From JAXHUA01 sp034189695 (lineage in GTDB: Bacteria; Chloroflexota; Dehalococcoidia; E44-bin15): DNA of 12,934 nt. Shown here piece after piece: positions 1 to 7,527 of this stretch. A program made the position numbers and the translations under genes. The notes under the pieces were generated by a model. It was given only the letters and a program-made list of their open reading frames with translations, had not been told where the DNA came from and made no database searches. Each line of letters opens with the position of its first letter. The stretch's first letter is position 1. Where the stretch lies: positions 1 to 12,934 of the forward strand of contig JAXHUA010000074.1 of NCBI GenBank assembly GCA_034189695.1, in the 5' to 3' direction.

Positions 1-1268
1 CTCTCCGATTCCTTCAGCGCCTGCTCGATCCGCTTGCGCTCCGTGATGTCCTGAAGCGTCTCAATGGCTCCAAAGACCCTGCCTTCCTGGTCTCGGATCG
101 GCGCGGCGGTGAAGAACAACCATCTTCCGCCGTCCCCAATGTGCGGGAAGAAGTCCTCCGCCTCATAGGCTCCCTCGATCAAAGCCGACTTGCCGTACTT
201 GCCCTGGTAGAACCTGGCGATGAGGTCCTCAGGCACGTTGTCTACCACGAAGTCTACAACCAGGTCAGCCATGACCGGCCTTTCACTTCGGTAGAAAGCC
301 TTCCACTGCTTGCTGGTGCCCACCACCTCGGTCGCTGGGACGCCGGTCAGGTTCTCACAGGCCCTGTTCCAGTGCGTAACGACGTGCAGGTTGTTCACTA
401 CGAAGATCGGCACTGTGCTTCCGTCGACTATCTGGGACAGTTCAACCTCGCTCTCCCGTAGTGCTTTCTCGGCTCGCTTCTCCTCGGTCACGTCCCGGGC
501 GATGTTGTGGAAGGCGACGGGCTTGCCGTCTTCGGTGATCAGGCGTGTCGTCAGATCCATCACCGCTTCGGTCCCATCTCTGCGGAAGATATGCTGCTCG
601 TAGCGCTCATCAAGGGGTTCTCCACTGAGCAGTCTTCGCTTGACCTCTTTCGCGAGATGGTATGCCTCTTGAGAGAGGAACTCAGTGACCCTCCTCCCCA
701 GCAGTTCGTTGACGGTGTAGCCCGTCATCTTCTCGCACGCCTTGTTGGCCACGGTCATTCTGCCCTCGAGGTCGTGCATCCAGATGGCGTCGCTGGCGTT
801 CTGAAAGAGTTCGCGATAGCGTTCCTCCGAGGAGCGCATCTCGGACATCGCTGTCCGGAGCTTGTCACGGTCTTCTCGTATCTTGCGCCGCGCTGCGATG
901 AACGATATGCCAAGAACCCCGATCAACACGGCAATGAGCGTCTCCACCAGGGCGTCCGCCGGGGACGGTGAGATGATGATTAGCCGTGGCAGCATGGCCG
1001 CAAGCGTGGCCACCAGTAAGCCTATCGCGGGTCTGGTGCCAAATGCCCAGCACGAGTAGGCGACCAGGAGAACGTAGATGAGACGGTCGGCTGTGTGTCG
1101 CGATACGCCGAATAGCACGCTGACCGAAATGTGGCTGACAACGGGCACGTTCTGGAGCAGTTCGTGGTAGTGACTGATTGTGGTGGCAACCAGAAGCACA
1201 GCAATAACCCAGAAATGGGGGCTACGGAGCGCTTTCTTGGATATGAATGACAAACGTGAAAGACCCAT
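1..1268 (-). CDS. Membrane-anchored PAS-domain sensor, probably histidine kinase (C-terminus outside window)
   Basis: The minus strand is open from ATG 1268 to the window edge, giving 422 residues without a stop. About four hydrophobic segments lie at residues 18-38, 62-77, 80-100 and 106-126, then a short linker (127-145) leads into two PAS domains. PAS1 (about 146-265) ends in the typical DGTE...ARDVTEEKRAEKAL pattern. PAS2 (about 275-415) carries a WNRACENLTG core and ends in QDITERKRIEQALKESE, the usual entry into another PAS or a kinase dimerisation helix. The catalytic part is not visible, so 'kinase' is inferred from the response regulator gene 48 bp upstream on the same strand. Its NarL type suggests a HisKA_3-class kinase. 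No strong Shine-Dalgarno precedes the ATG, so the start is moderately certain. The signal sensed is unknown; no haem or flavin ligand is recognisable. Confidence 0.85.
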   Translation of the reverse strand, partial: MGLSRLSFISKKALRSPHFWVIAVLLVATTISHYHELLQNVPVVSHISVSVLFGVSRHTADRLIYVLLVAYSCWAFGTRPAIGLLVATLAAMLPRLIIISPSPADALVETLIAVLIGVLGISFIAARRKIREDRDKLRTAMSEMRSSEERYRELFQNASDAIWMHDLEGRMTVANKACEKMTGYTVNELLGRRVTEFLSQEAYHLAKEVKRRLLSGEPLDERYEQHIFRRDGTEAVMDLTTRLITEDGKPVAFHNIARDVTEEKRAEKALRESEVELSQIVDGSTVPIFVVNNLHVVTHWNRACENLTGVPATEVVGTSKQWKAFYRSERPVMADLVVDFVVDNVPEDLIARFYQGKYGKSALIEGAYEAEDFFPHIGDGGRWLFFTAAPIRDQEGRVFGAIETLQDITERKRIEQALKESE

Positions 1269-1316
1269 ACCGTTTCGCGGTGTCTCTGTGCGGGAACGTC
1301 TGGACCGGTCCCAGCT

Positions 1317-2015
1317 CTAGTCTTGTCCCTGTCTCTCAGCCAGATCGTCCAGCGTGAGCCAGCCCTCTCTGACACCCTTGACTATCGCTTCGGTACGCGA
1401 GGCCACGCCGAGCTTGTTGAAGATGTTCGACAGGTGAGCTTTCACGGTGCGGACACTGAGGAAGAGTTCGGCGGCGATATCCTTGTTGCTCATGCCTCTT
1501 GCTGCCAGCTTGAGGATCTCTGACTCTCTTTCGCTGAGGGGTTCTGCGATCTTCCGTTCAGCAGCGCCGGTCTGGTTCTGATGCATGCGATGCTTGAGTA
1601 TCTTGGCGATTATGGTTGGGTGAAGCACCGATTCACCTGCCCGGACGGTTCGAACAGCCTCTACCAGGTCCTGCCCTCGTGCGCTCTTGAGGAGATACCC
1701 GGCTGCGCCGGCCTCGAGCAGTCCAATCACGTAGCGATCGTCGTCGTACGCCGTCAGAATCAGCACCGCCGTGCCCGGACTGACCTTGCGGATCTGCTTG
1801 GTCGCCTCAATGCCGGACAGCCTCGGCATGACAATGTCCATTACCACCACGTCAGGCTTGAGTTTGGAGCACAGGCTGACCGCTTCGTCACCGTCACTCG
1901 CCTCCGCCAGTACCTCTATGTCGTCGTGCTGCTCAAACGCGCTGCGTATTGCCTCCCGCAGCAATGGGTGATCGTCGGCGATAAGTATCCTACTTCTCGC
2001 CTTGACATTCTTCAT
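1317..2015 (-). CDS. NarL/FixJ-family response regulator (receiver + LuxR HTH)
   Basis: A two-component transcription regulator of 232 residues from the ATG at 2015. The receiver domain (about 9-125) has the acidic pair D14-D15, phosphoacceptor D60 in VVVMDIVMP, T88 and K110 (YLLKS). The LuxR-type helix-turn-helix occupies about 158-220 (LSERESEILKLAARGMSNKDIA ... VRTVKAHLSNIFNKLG). Longer starts exist at 2045 and 2072. The 2072 ATG overlaps the -10 element of a good promoter (2061-2089), so it is unlikely to be transcribed as a start. The 2045 ATG would be almost leaderless. The 2015 start gives the usual short lead-in before the first beta strand, although its Shine-Dalgarno is weak. The sensor gene follows 48 bp downstream, so the two are probably co-transcribed. 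Targets are unknown; the divergent gene pair at 2233-3923 is a natural candidate. Confidence 0.92.
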   Translation of the reverse strand: MKNVKARSRILIADDHPLLREAIRSAFEQHDDIEVLAEASDGDEAVSLCSKLKPDVVVMDIVMPRLSGIEATKQIRKVSPGTAVLILTAYDDDRYVIGLLEAGAAGYLLKSARGQDLVEAVRTVRAGESVLHPTIIAKILKHRMHQNQTGAAERKIAEPLSERESEILKLAARGMSNKDIAAELFLSVRTVKAHLSNIFNKLGVASRTEAIVKGVREGWLTLDDLAERQGQD

Positions 2016-2060
2016 GCCCGTCGCTTTCTTGGGTGAACTTCCCATCTTGGCGCACCCCAG

Positions 2061-2089
2061 ATTATATGACATTGGTACAGGTAAGGCAA
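2061..2089 (-). promoter_or_regulatory. Sigma70-type promoter for the response regulator/sensor pair
   Basis: On the minus strand, TTGCCT (2089-2084) and a perfect TATAAT (2066-2061) are separated by exactly 17 bases. The expected transcription start is near 2054, upstream of the response regulator. The -10 box overlaps the most upstream possible ATG (2072) of that gene, which supports a start further in. Confidence 0.7.
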
Positions 2090-2104
2090 TGCCCCTTGTT
2101 CCTA

Positions 2105-2138
2105 GTACCTCGGTACATGTTCAAGTGCACTCTTGGAC
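2105..2138. promoter_or_regulatory. Two operator-like inverted repeats in the divergent promoter region
   Basis: GTACC-TC-GGTAC (2105-2116) is a perfect dyad. GTTCAAG-TGCACT-CTTGGAC (2119-2138) is a 7-6-7 dyad with one mismatch. They lie between the minus-strand promoter of the regulator and the plus-strand gene at 2233, where a transcription factor, possibly the adjacent LuxR-type regulator, could act on both. A weak plus-strand promoter (TTCAAG, 17 bases, CAAAAT) overlaps the second dyad. The binding protein is not known. Confidence 0.4.
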
Positions 2139-2232
2139 ACTGCAAAATAGAGCGAGGGGCCGATGAATCAACAGGCGCATGTTGGTAATCTGTACGTGGA
2201 AAGGGAAAAGCAGGCAGGAAGGAGCCAACACG

Positions 2233-2538
2233 ATGCATACTTTAGCAAGGAATCAGGCGACGGAGTTGGAGCAGCCCACAGAGCTCACTACCAAGGAGGT
2301 CACGAAGGGACGCGAGGTAGTACTGGACGTTCTCGAAAGAGCTGCCGAGGAGAGCGATTTCCTTGGCCGACTTGCCGAGGATCCGAATGAGGCGCTTGCT
2401 GAGTACTACACGTTGAGTGCCGAAGAGAAAGCGGCGCTGACCAGCGGCGACATCAAGAAGATAGAGACGTGGGTCGGCAAGCTGGATGACCGGCTGGCAA
2501 CCTGGCTGTGGTGCCGGTTGAGCCAGGAGAAGTGGTAA
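2233..2538 (+). CDS. Small helical Os1348/NHLP-LigA-like domain protein
   Basis: A 101-residue protein starting at ATG 2233, chosen because AGGAAGGAG (2216-2224) lies 8 bases upstream; the longer frame from 2179 lacks such a site. After a polar N-terminus (1-25) comes one compact helical domain (about 27-101). It has the pattern FLGRLAEDPNEALAEY, LSAEEKAALTSGD, then an amphipathic helix ending in LATWLWCRL. That 'DP-ALAEY-L-EE-AAL-SGD' core is typical of a small domain found in Os1348-type NHLP clan proteins and resembling the LigA subunit of LigAB dioxygenases. Nothing here indicates catalysis, because LigA alone has no metal site. The same domain forms the C-terminus of the FNT channel encoded 83 bp downstream, so the two products may interact or compete for a partner. 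No GG-type leader cleavage site or RiPP-modifying enzyme is nearby, so a peptide-natural-product role is not supported. Function unknown. Confidence 0.85.
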   Translation: MHTLARNQATELEQPTELTTKEVTKGREVVLDVLERAAEESDFLGRLAEDPNEALAEYYTLSAEEKAALTSGDIKKIETWVGKLDDRLATWLWCRLSQEKW

Positions 2539-2540
2539 TC

Positions 2541-2558
2541 GCGGCGAAGGGACGCCGC
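2541..2558 (+). other. Intercistronic hairpin
   Basis: GCGGCG-AAGGGA-CGCCGC forms a perfect 6-bp stem just after the stop codon of the small-domain gene. No T-run follows, so it is more likely an mRNA-stability or partial-attenuation element between this gene and the FNT gene than a full terminator. Confidence 0.4.
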
Positions 2559-2608
2559 CAACCCGTGTGACAGGTCCAGCTTCTTACCAGTTTGGACGAG
2601 ACGAGTGA

Positions 2609-2615
2609 GGGAGGT
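2609..2615 (+). promoter_or_regulatory. Ribosome binding site that decides the FNT start
   Basis: GGGAGGT lies 6 bases before GTG 2622. The frame could open at TTG 2592 or GTG 2616, but only GTG 2622 has this spacing. Confidence 0.7.
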
Positions 2616-2621
2616 GTGCCG

Positions 2622-3923
2622 GTGGAGCAGAGCAAGCTGCCAAAGCCTATTGATGAGTTGGCCAAGAAGGCGGCTTCAGATTGTCTTCCGCCTGGCGAGA
2701 TAGCGCGGAAGGCCGAGGCCGTCGGCGTGACAAAGTCAAGCCTCAACACCTTAAGCACGATTCTGCTTGGGATACTGGCTGGCGCTTTCATCGGTCTGGG
2801 CGCCATGCTGTGCACACTGGTTACCACTGATGCCAGCATGGGCTTCGGCCCGACCAAGTTGCTCGGGGGCATCGTTTTCTGTCTAGGCCTGATTCTCGTT
2901 GTGCTGGCGGGCGCGGAGCTGTTCACTGGAAACTGCCTTCTGGTGATGGCATGGTACAGTGGCAAGGTGAGCTTCGCTCGCTTGCTTCGTAACTGGGGAC
3001 TGGTGTATTCGGCTAACCTGATCGGCTCTCTGGCGCTGGTGGCACTTGTGTTCTACAGCTTCCAGTGGGGATTCAACGGGAGCGGTGTCGGGGCCAACGC
3101 GGTCAGTATCGCCAACGCCAAGGTGAACCTATCGTTTGGCGCCGCCCTCGCTCGAGGCATTCTGTGTAATGCGCTGGTGTGTCTGGCCATCTGGCTCGCT
3201 TTCAGCGGCCGCACTCTGGTAGACAAGACGCTCGGCATCCTGTTCCCTATTACGGCCTTCGTCGCGGCCGGATTCGAACACAGTATCGCTAATATGTATT
3301 TCATACCGATGGGCATCCTGCTGGCGAATCAGCCTGCGGTTCTCGAGGCAGCCGGCCTGAGTTCGGCCGCCGTAGCCAACCTCACTGTGGGAGGGTTCGT
3401 CGGCAACCTGATCCCGGTGACGATCGGGAACATCATCGGCGGCAGTGTCCTGGTTGGCACGGTCTACTGGGCCACATATCTGCGACAGGACCGCGCCGAC
3501 ATGGCCGTCGCGGCCAAACGCTGGTTGAAGACTATGGTTCCTTCGTTCGGCAGGGCGAAACGAGAGCAGCCGGTTGAGGCGGCTGATAAGAGCCGGGTGC
3601 TCCGGGAGGCGCTGGCGCGAACCGTCGTCGCCAAGCACGCTGACAAAGAGCCCGTTGGCGTACCGATGAGCCGGGGCAGCACGGGTCTCCGGGAAGTGCT
3701 CGCCAGGGCGGTGCTGGCCAAATCCGCTGGGGACGACAGCTTCTTCAAGAGGCTGGCCCAGAACCCCGACGAGGTCCTGAAGGACTACGAACTGGAACCC
3801 GAAGAGCGGGAGGCTCTGGCCAGTGGCGATGTCAGTTGGCTTGAGTCCAAGGTTAGTTCGCTACGAGACCCTCTGGCAGCGTGGGTCGCCCTGAAGCTCG
3901 CTTCGAATAGAGACAAGAGCTAG
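2622..3923 (+). CDS. Formate/nitrite transporter (FNT) channel with an extra C-terminal Os1348/LigA-like domain
   Basis: 433 residues from GTG 2622. The FNT channel occupies about 1-300 with six membrane segments. Family signatures are visible: AELFTGN (98-104, with the gating-loop threonine at 102), CNALVCLAIWLAFSGRT (182-198), GFEHSIANMYFIPMGI (217-232, with the pore histidine H220) and IPVTIGNIIGGSVLVG (264-279). Family members move formate, nitrite, hydrosulfide or similar monovalent anions as pentamers; the substrate here cannot be assigned. Typical FNT proteins are about 250-300 residues. This one has a tail of about 130 residues: a charged linker (300-325), a short helix found twice (LREALARTVVAK at 327, LREVLARAVLAK at 356), and a C-terminal domain (about 372-430) aligning closely with the 101-aa neighbour. 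The tail should be cytoplasmic, so it may regulate or dock the channel. Probably co-transcribed with the upstream small gene. Confidence 0.93.
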   Translation: MEQSKLPKPIDELAKKAASDCLPPGEIARKAEAVGVTKSSLNTLSTILLGILAGAFIGLGAMLCTLVTTDASMGFGPTKLLGGIVFCLGLILVVLAGAELFTGNCLLVMAWYSGKVSFARLLRNWGLVYSANLIGSLALVALVFYSFQWGFNGSGVGANAVSIANAKVNLSFGAALARGILCNALVCLAIWLAFSGRTLVDKTLGILFPITAFVAAGFEHSIANMYFIPMGILLANQPAVLEAAGLSSAAVANLTVGGFVGNLIPVTIGNIIGGSVLVGTVYWATYLRQDRADMAVAAKRWLKTMVPSFGRAKREQPVEAADKSRVLREALARTVVAKHADKEPVGVPMSRGSTGLREVLARAVLAKSAGDDSFFKRLAQNPDEVLKDYELEPEEREALASGDVSWLESKVSSLRDPLAAWVALKLASNRDKS

Positions 3924-3939
3924 GTTCCATACCTGCGGG

Positions 3940-3979
3940 GCGCTGACTGATCCTTGTCGATGGTGTCAGTCAGCGCTTT
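3940..3979 (+). terminator. Hairpin terminator between convergent FNT gene and methyltransferase operon
   Basis: GCGCTGACTGA (3940-3950) pairs perfectly with TCAGTCAGCGC (3966-3976) around a 15-base loop and is followed by TTT. It sits 16 bp past the FNT stop and 30 bp past the end of the convergent operon. The T-tract is short, and there is none on the minus strand, so it may act weakly or in both directions. Confidence 0.6.
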
Positions 3980-4006
3980 GACATTCAGTTCTCCATCGCA
4001 AAGGTA

Positions 4007-4864
4007 TCATTCCTGTCGCTGCGCGCTCTCGCGCTGGCGGTAGGCTTCGATGTAGCGTCTGGCGCGGCTGTCGCGATTCATGATGAGGTCAGCGGCCAGC
4101 ACTGCCGGGCGCACCCTGGCGGCGTCGACAATAAGGCAGTCCACGCCGCCGGCGATGACCATGGTCACAAAGGCGCTGTTGAGCAATGCGCGGTCTGGAA
4201 GGCCGAACGAGATGTTGCTGGCGGCGAGGGTGAGATTTACCCCCAGCTCGGACTTGATCCGGCGGGCCGTCTCCAGGGCGGCCACCCCTGAGCCTGTATC
4301 GGCGCCGACTGCCAGCGTGAGGCAGTCGATCACCAGGTCGCTGCGTGGGATGCCGGCTTTCTCAGCCCGTTCGACCAGTCTGTGAGCGATGGCGACCCGC
4401 CTCTCGGGGTCTCTGGGGATCCCCTCGTCATCCTGCACCAGTCCGACGACGGCCGCTCCGTACTCGCGTACAAGCGGTAGAACGCTGTCGAGGGACTCCT
4501 GCTCGCCCGTGACCGAGTTTATGAGCGGCTTGCCCTGGTAGACTTTCAGGGCTGCTGCGAGGGCCTCGGGGTTTGCGCTGTCCAGACACAGGGGCAGACC
4601 CACGACCTCCATGACGGCCTGCACTGCCCTGGGGAGCACGGCCACTTCGTCAATGCCGAACGTGGTCACGTTGACATCGAGGATATCGGCACCAGCCTCC
4701 GCCTGGGCCACTGCTTCCGCGCGGACGACCTCCATATCGCCTGCCTTCAGCGCCTCGGCCAATCGCTTCTTGCCAGCCGGGTTAATGCGTTCGCCTATCA
4801 GTACCGTTGGCTGGCCCTCTCCAATCGCCACTTCCCTGGTTGCACTTGATATCCTAGTCTCCAT
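4007..4864 (-). CDS. Methyltetrahydrofolate:corrinoid methyltransferase (AcsE/MtrH/pterin-binding family)
   Basis: 285 residues, a pterin-binding TIM barrel covering almost the whole chain, about the length of AcsE-type enzymes. Matches to the family include IGERINPAGKK (23-33), the DVN motif (63-65), LDSANPEAL (94-102) with the folate-contacting Asn98, INSVTGE (115-121), VIDCLTL (178-184) with Asp180, and ASNISFGLPDR (215-225) with Asn217. The likely reaction is transfer of a methyl group between the corrinoid protein encoded at 10228-10860 and tetrahydrofolate, linking the operon to the Wood-Ljungdahl methyl branch. It is the last gene of the operon. Its ATG overlaps the end of the RACo gene by 11 bp and has GGGAGG a few bases upstream, so translation is probably coupled. 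In vivo direction (demethylation feeding THF, or methyl donation) is not determined by sequence. Confidence 0.93.
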   Translation of the reverse strand: METRISSATREVAIGEGQPTVLIGERINPAGKKRLAEALKAGDMEVVRAEAVAQAEAGADILDVNVTTFGIDEVAVLPRAVQAVMEVVGLPLCLDSANPEALAAALKVYQGKPLINSVTGEQESLDSVLPLVREYGAAVVGLVQDDEGIPRDPERRVAIAHRLVERAEKAGIPRSDLVIDCLTLAVGADTGSGVAALETARRIKSELGVNLTLAASNISFGLPDRALLNSAFVTMVIAGGVDCLIVDAARVRPAVLAADLIMNRDSRARRYIEAYRQRESAQRQE

Positions 4865-6710
4865 CGGCGGCCTCCCTCTTCCCCTTCTCCAGGCGGTAGC
4901 GCCCCAGGTAGTTGGCTTGAACGAAAGTGTCGGTGAAGTATGGTGCGCTCGCCAGCTCTATGTACTCCACCCGCGTGGCCAGACGCTGCGCCTCGTCGCG
5001 CTTGCTCAGAGAGATCAACGCCTGCTTGGCCCCCATTCCGGCGGCGTTGCCCACCTGCCTGAAACGGTCGAGCGGTATGGACGGCAGCATGCCGATTGTG
5101 ATGGCGCTCGGCAGGTCGATGTAGCTGCCGAATGCCCCGGCGATGACGACCTGGGCGATCTCGGGCTCGGCGACACCGTTCGCCTCAAGGAGCACCTGGA
5201 TGCCACTGCGGATGGCTGCCTTGGCCAGCTGGATTTCACGCACGTCCTTCTGTGTTATGACAATGGCGGAGCGCCCGCCCTCTTTTCGCCCCTCAGCCAG
5301 AACGAACTGGCGTTTCCCGCTCGCTGAACCCATCCGAGGGTGGCCGTCCTTCATTCGCCCACCCTGGTCTATGATTCCGTTCAGGTGCATCTGGGCCAGG
5401 GCATCCAGCACCCCAGAGCCGCAGATGCCGACTGGCTCCTGGTCGTCGATGGTCTGGTACTGGACCTCGCCGTCGGCAATGCGCACCCGTTCAATGGCGC
5501 CACTGGCGGCCCGCATACCGTGCTTGATCTGGTAGCCCTCGAATGCCGGCCCCGATGCGCAGGACACCGTGGTTATCCTGCCGTCGACTATGAGAGAGAC
5601 CTCGGTGTTGGTGCCGATATCGATGGCAACCAGCGGGCCCTTTGAGCCATACGCTCCTGTTGCCAGGAGCATGGCCACGTGGTCCGCGCCGACGAACCCG
5701 GCGATGTTCGGCAGAAGGTGGACGTAGGCTCCGGGTGCGACCTTGGCGCCAAGGTCCCGCGCCTTAACGTCCACGGCACTCCCGATTGCCGGCACGAAAG
5801 GGGCGAGCACAAGCTGGCGCACCGGCAGTCCGAGGAACAGGTGATGCATGGCGGTATTGGCAACGACGACCGCCTCCACTATCTGTTCCGCATCCGCCTC
5901 GGCCTCACCGCACAGCTCCTGGGACAGCTCGTTCAAGGCGCCGACCGCGGCCTGCTGCAATTCAGCGCCTATCGCTGGAGACTTGATGGAAGCATTGATG
6001 CGGCTGATGATGTCCTCGCCGTAGCTTATCTGCGGGTTCATCATCCCCTTCGCGGTCAGCGTCTTTCCATCGCTCAGGTCGATGAGATAGCCGGCTATCT
6101 TCGTTGTGCCGAGGTCCACGGCGATTCCCAACTGGCGACTCCCGGTGGGGCCCACAGCCACAACTTCATCGTGACGGGCCGAAGCGCGGCAGTGCCACTT
6201 CCACGCCCTCAGCCTGGGCGACATGGCACGGACCACCCCTATGTCGACGGTCTGGCACTGTACGCTGTGCTGGCTTGCCAGCGCCTTGAGGAGTCGATCG
6301 GCGTCAGCCTGAGGCTCTGACAGCGATGGGGCCTCCAGTTCCAGGTTGTATCCCGTCACCGGAGGCTCCGGGCTGACGGCTATCTCCAGCCCTTCGACCT
6401 GAGTGCGCTGCGGGGTGGGCATCGACTCCGAGGGGATACTGAGCTTGCAGTCGCTGAGAGGATAGGCCTGGCACGCCAGCCGCCACCCTTCCGCCAGTTC
6501 TTCGGCTGGGAAGGCCTCTTTTTCGGTGGCGGTGGGCTCTGACACGGCGCCACTCATCACCTGGACTCTGCACGTGCGGCAGGTCCCCTGCCCTCCACAG
6601 AGGCTCACAATACCCACGCCGAGCCGGCGGGCGCAGGCCAGAAGCGACTCGTCGGCCTGGCACTGACCTCTCCGGCCCACTGGCTCGAAATCGACGATGT
6701 AGGATTCCAT
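4854..6710 (-). CDS. Corrinoid activation protein, RACo/RamA type ([2Fe-2S] ferredoxin + ASKHA ATPase)
   Basis: 618 residues, normal for the RACo family. The N-terminal ferredoxin-like domain (about 1-95) has the cysteine set C38-x5-C44-x2-C47 ... C80 for a [2Fe-2S] cluster. After a linker (about 95-190), the ASKHA ATPase core follows, with GIAVDLGTTKIAGYLIDL (195-212) as phosphate-1 loop, then MNPQISYGEDIISRI, VANTAMHHLFLGLPV, LVAIDIGTNTEVSLI, GICGSGVLDALA and VVIAGAFGSYIDL. Such proteins use ATP to drive reduction of inactive Co(II) corrinoid protein back to Co(I), so the target is most likely the corrinoid protein of this operon. ATG 6710 has AGGGGG a few bases upstream and lies 13 bp after the preceding gene. 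No iron-sulfur domain beyond the ferredoxin type is present, unlike RamA with its C-terminal [4Fe-4S] centres, so the RACo branch is the better match. Confidence 0.95.
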   Translation of the reverse strand: MESYIVDFEPVGRRGQCQADESLLACARRLGVGIVSLCGGQGTCRTCRVQVMSGAVSEPTATEKEAFPAEELAEGWRLACQAYPLSDCKLSIPSESMPTPQRTQVEGLEIAVSPEPPVTGYNLELEAPSLSEPQADADRLLKALASQHSVQCQTVDIGVVRAMSPRLRAWKWHCRASARHDEVVAVGPTGSRQLGIAVDLGTTKIAGYLIDLSDGKTLTAKGMMNPQISYGEDIISRINASIKSPAIGAELQQAAVGALNELSQELCGEAEADAEQIVEAVVVANTAMHHLFLGLPVRQLVLAPFVPAIGSAVDVKARDLGAKVAPGAYVHLLPNIAGFVGADHVAMLLATGAYGSKGPLVAIDIGTNTEVSLIVDGRITTVSCASGPAFEGYQIKHGMRAASGAIERVRIADGEVQYQTIDDQEPVGICGSGVLDALAQMHLNGIIDQGGRMKDGHPRMGSASGKRQFVLAEGRKEGGRSAIVITQKDVREIQLAKAAIRSGIQVLLEANGVAEPEIAQVVIAGAFGSYIDLPSAITIGMLPSIPLDRFRQVGNAAGMGAKQALISLSKRDEAQRLATRVEYIELASAPYFTDTFVQANYLGRYRLEKGKREAADGD

Positions 6711-6723
6711 ATTCCCCCTTCGC

Positions 6724-7437
6724 CTAGGCTCTCGCCTTCGCCGCAGCCGCGCCCCGCATGCTGTAGGGACAGGTCTTCCGCAGGCTGCAACGGGCGCAGA
6801 CCTCCTCCTGCGTCCAGGTGGGCATGTGCGCGCCTATGCCGATCACCATGGAAACCGATTTCTGTGGGGACATCACCCCCGAGCTGGTGAGGCTCACCCC
6901 TATCTCGTCCGACTGCACCAGGTTCAGCATCTGCCATTGCTCCGTTATGGGAAAGCCTGGCATACCCGGGACGAGCGGGCTGCTGGCCTCCAGACCTCGG
7001 GCGACGGCCTCTCGTTCCACAAGCTTGCACGACTCTATTACCAGGGAGTCCACCGCCGCGGTCCCGATGCCGTCGAGGAGCAGACTACGAAGTGGCTCCC
7101 TCGCCTCGGAGTAGCGTGTCACCTGCTCTTCGAGGTTGGGGCCAATGGTGCATACCGCCAGCCCGAGTTCCTTTGCATCAGGCAGCGCTGCCGGAAGGGC
7201 TGGGGCGTCAAGGGTGACGCCGCCATCGAGGTGTATGTAGTCGCGTCCCATCCTGGTGATGGGGTATGTCTCATAGGCAACGGCTGGTTGCAGAAGGCGC
7301 CCGCGTCTCACTTCAGCCAGGAGTCCCTTGATAGTATCCCTGATCTCGGGCCTGAGCCGCGAGTGTTCCTTGATTCCCTCGCGGCGAAGCAGTTCCCTGG
7401 AGCGCAGATTCAGACGGATGTCGCGGACTACGGACAC
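6724..7437 (-). CDS. Stand-alone MetH-type cobalamin reactivation-domain protein
   Basis: 237 residues from GTG 7437, preceded by GAGGAG at 5-base spacing; a TTG at 7488 would add 17 residues but has a poorer site. The chain resembles the AdoMet-binding activation domain of B12-dependent methionine synthase. Visible points are AVCTIGPNLEEQV (95-107), the VPGMPGFPITEQWQM stretch (157-171) matching the APGYPACP region of MetH, and SLTSSGVMSPQKSVSMVIG (182-200) matching the LTESYAMWPAAAVSG region. The tail has C214-x2-C217-x5-C223, a possible metal or cluster site absent from MetH itself. In MetH the domain remethylates oxidised cobalamin using AdoMet and an electron donor. Here, as a separate protein beside RACo, it may be a second reactivation or docking factor for the corrinoid protein. 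No homocysteine-binding domain is encoded in the operon, so methionine synthesis is not indicated. Confidence 0.82.
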   Translation of the reverse strand: MSVVRDIRLNLRSRELLRREGIKEHSRLRPEIRDTIKGLLAEVRRGRLLQPAVAYETYPITRMGRDYIHLDGGVTLDAPALPAALPDAKELGLAVCTIGPNLEEQVTRYSEAREPLRSLLLDGIGTAAVDSLVIESCKLVEREAVARGLEASSPLVPGMPGFPITEQWQMLNLVQSDEIGVSLTSSGVMSPQKSVSMVIGIGAHMPTWTQEEVCARCSLRKTCPYSMRGAAAAKARA

Positions 7438-7442
7438 GCCTA

Positions 7443-7448
7443 CTCCTC
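7443..7448 (-). promoter_or_regulatory. Ribosome binding site that decides the reactivation-protein start
   Basis: On the minus strand GAGGAG ends 5 bases before GTG 7437. The alternative TTG 7488 has only a GA-rich stretch about 15 bases away, so the shorter protein is preferred. Confidence 0.6.
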
Positions 7449-7527
7449 TCTGTTGTTGCCTGGCGAGATACGCAGGGGCATCCGGCAATGGGATGCCCCC
7501 TCGCGGCCACAGTGCTGGTTGGAACGA

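Noticed and set aside
141..971. Plus-strand frames at 141-461 and 507-971
   Set aside because: They are opposite the PAS sensor, whose own frame is continuous and shows PAS motifs.
2233..2538. The 101-aa protein as a RiPP precursor peptide
   Set aside because: The domain type overlaps with NHLP-clan leaders, but there is no Gly-Gly cleavage site with a core peptide, and no modifying enzyme or peptidase-transporter in the neighbourhood.
4611..5327. Plus-strand open frame of 238 codons across the RACo/methyltransferase junction
   Set aside because: Antisense to two genes with clear catalytic motifs; the translation is low in recognisable structure.
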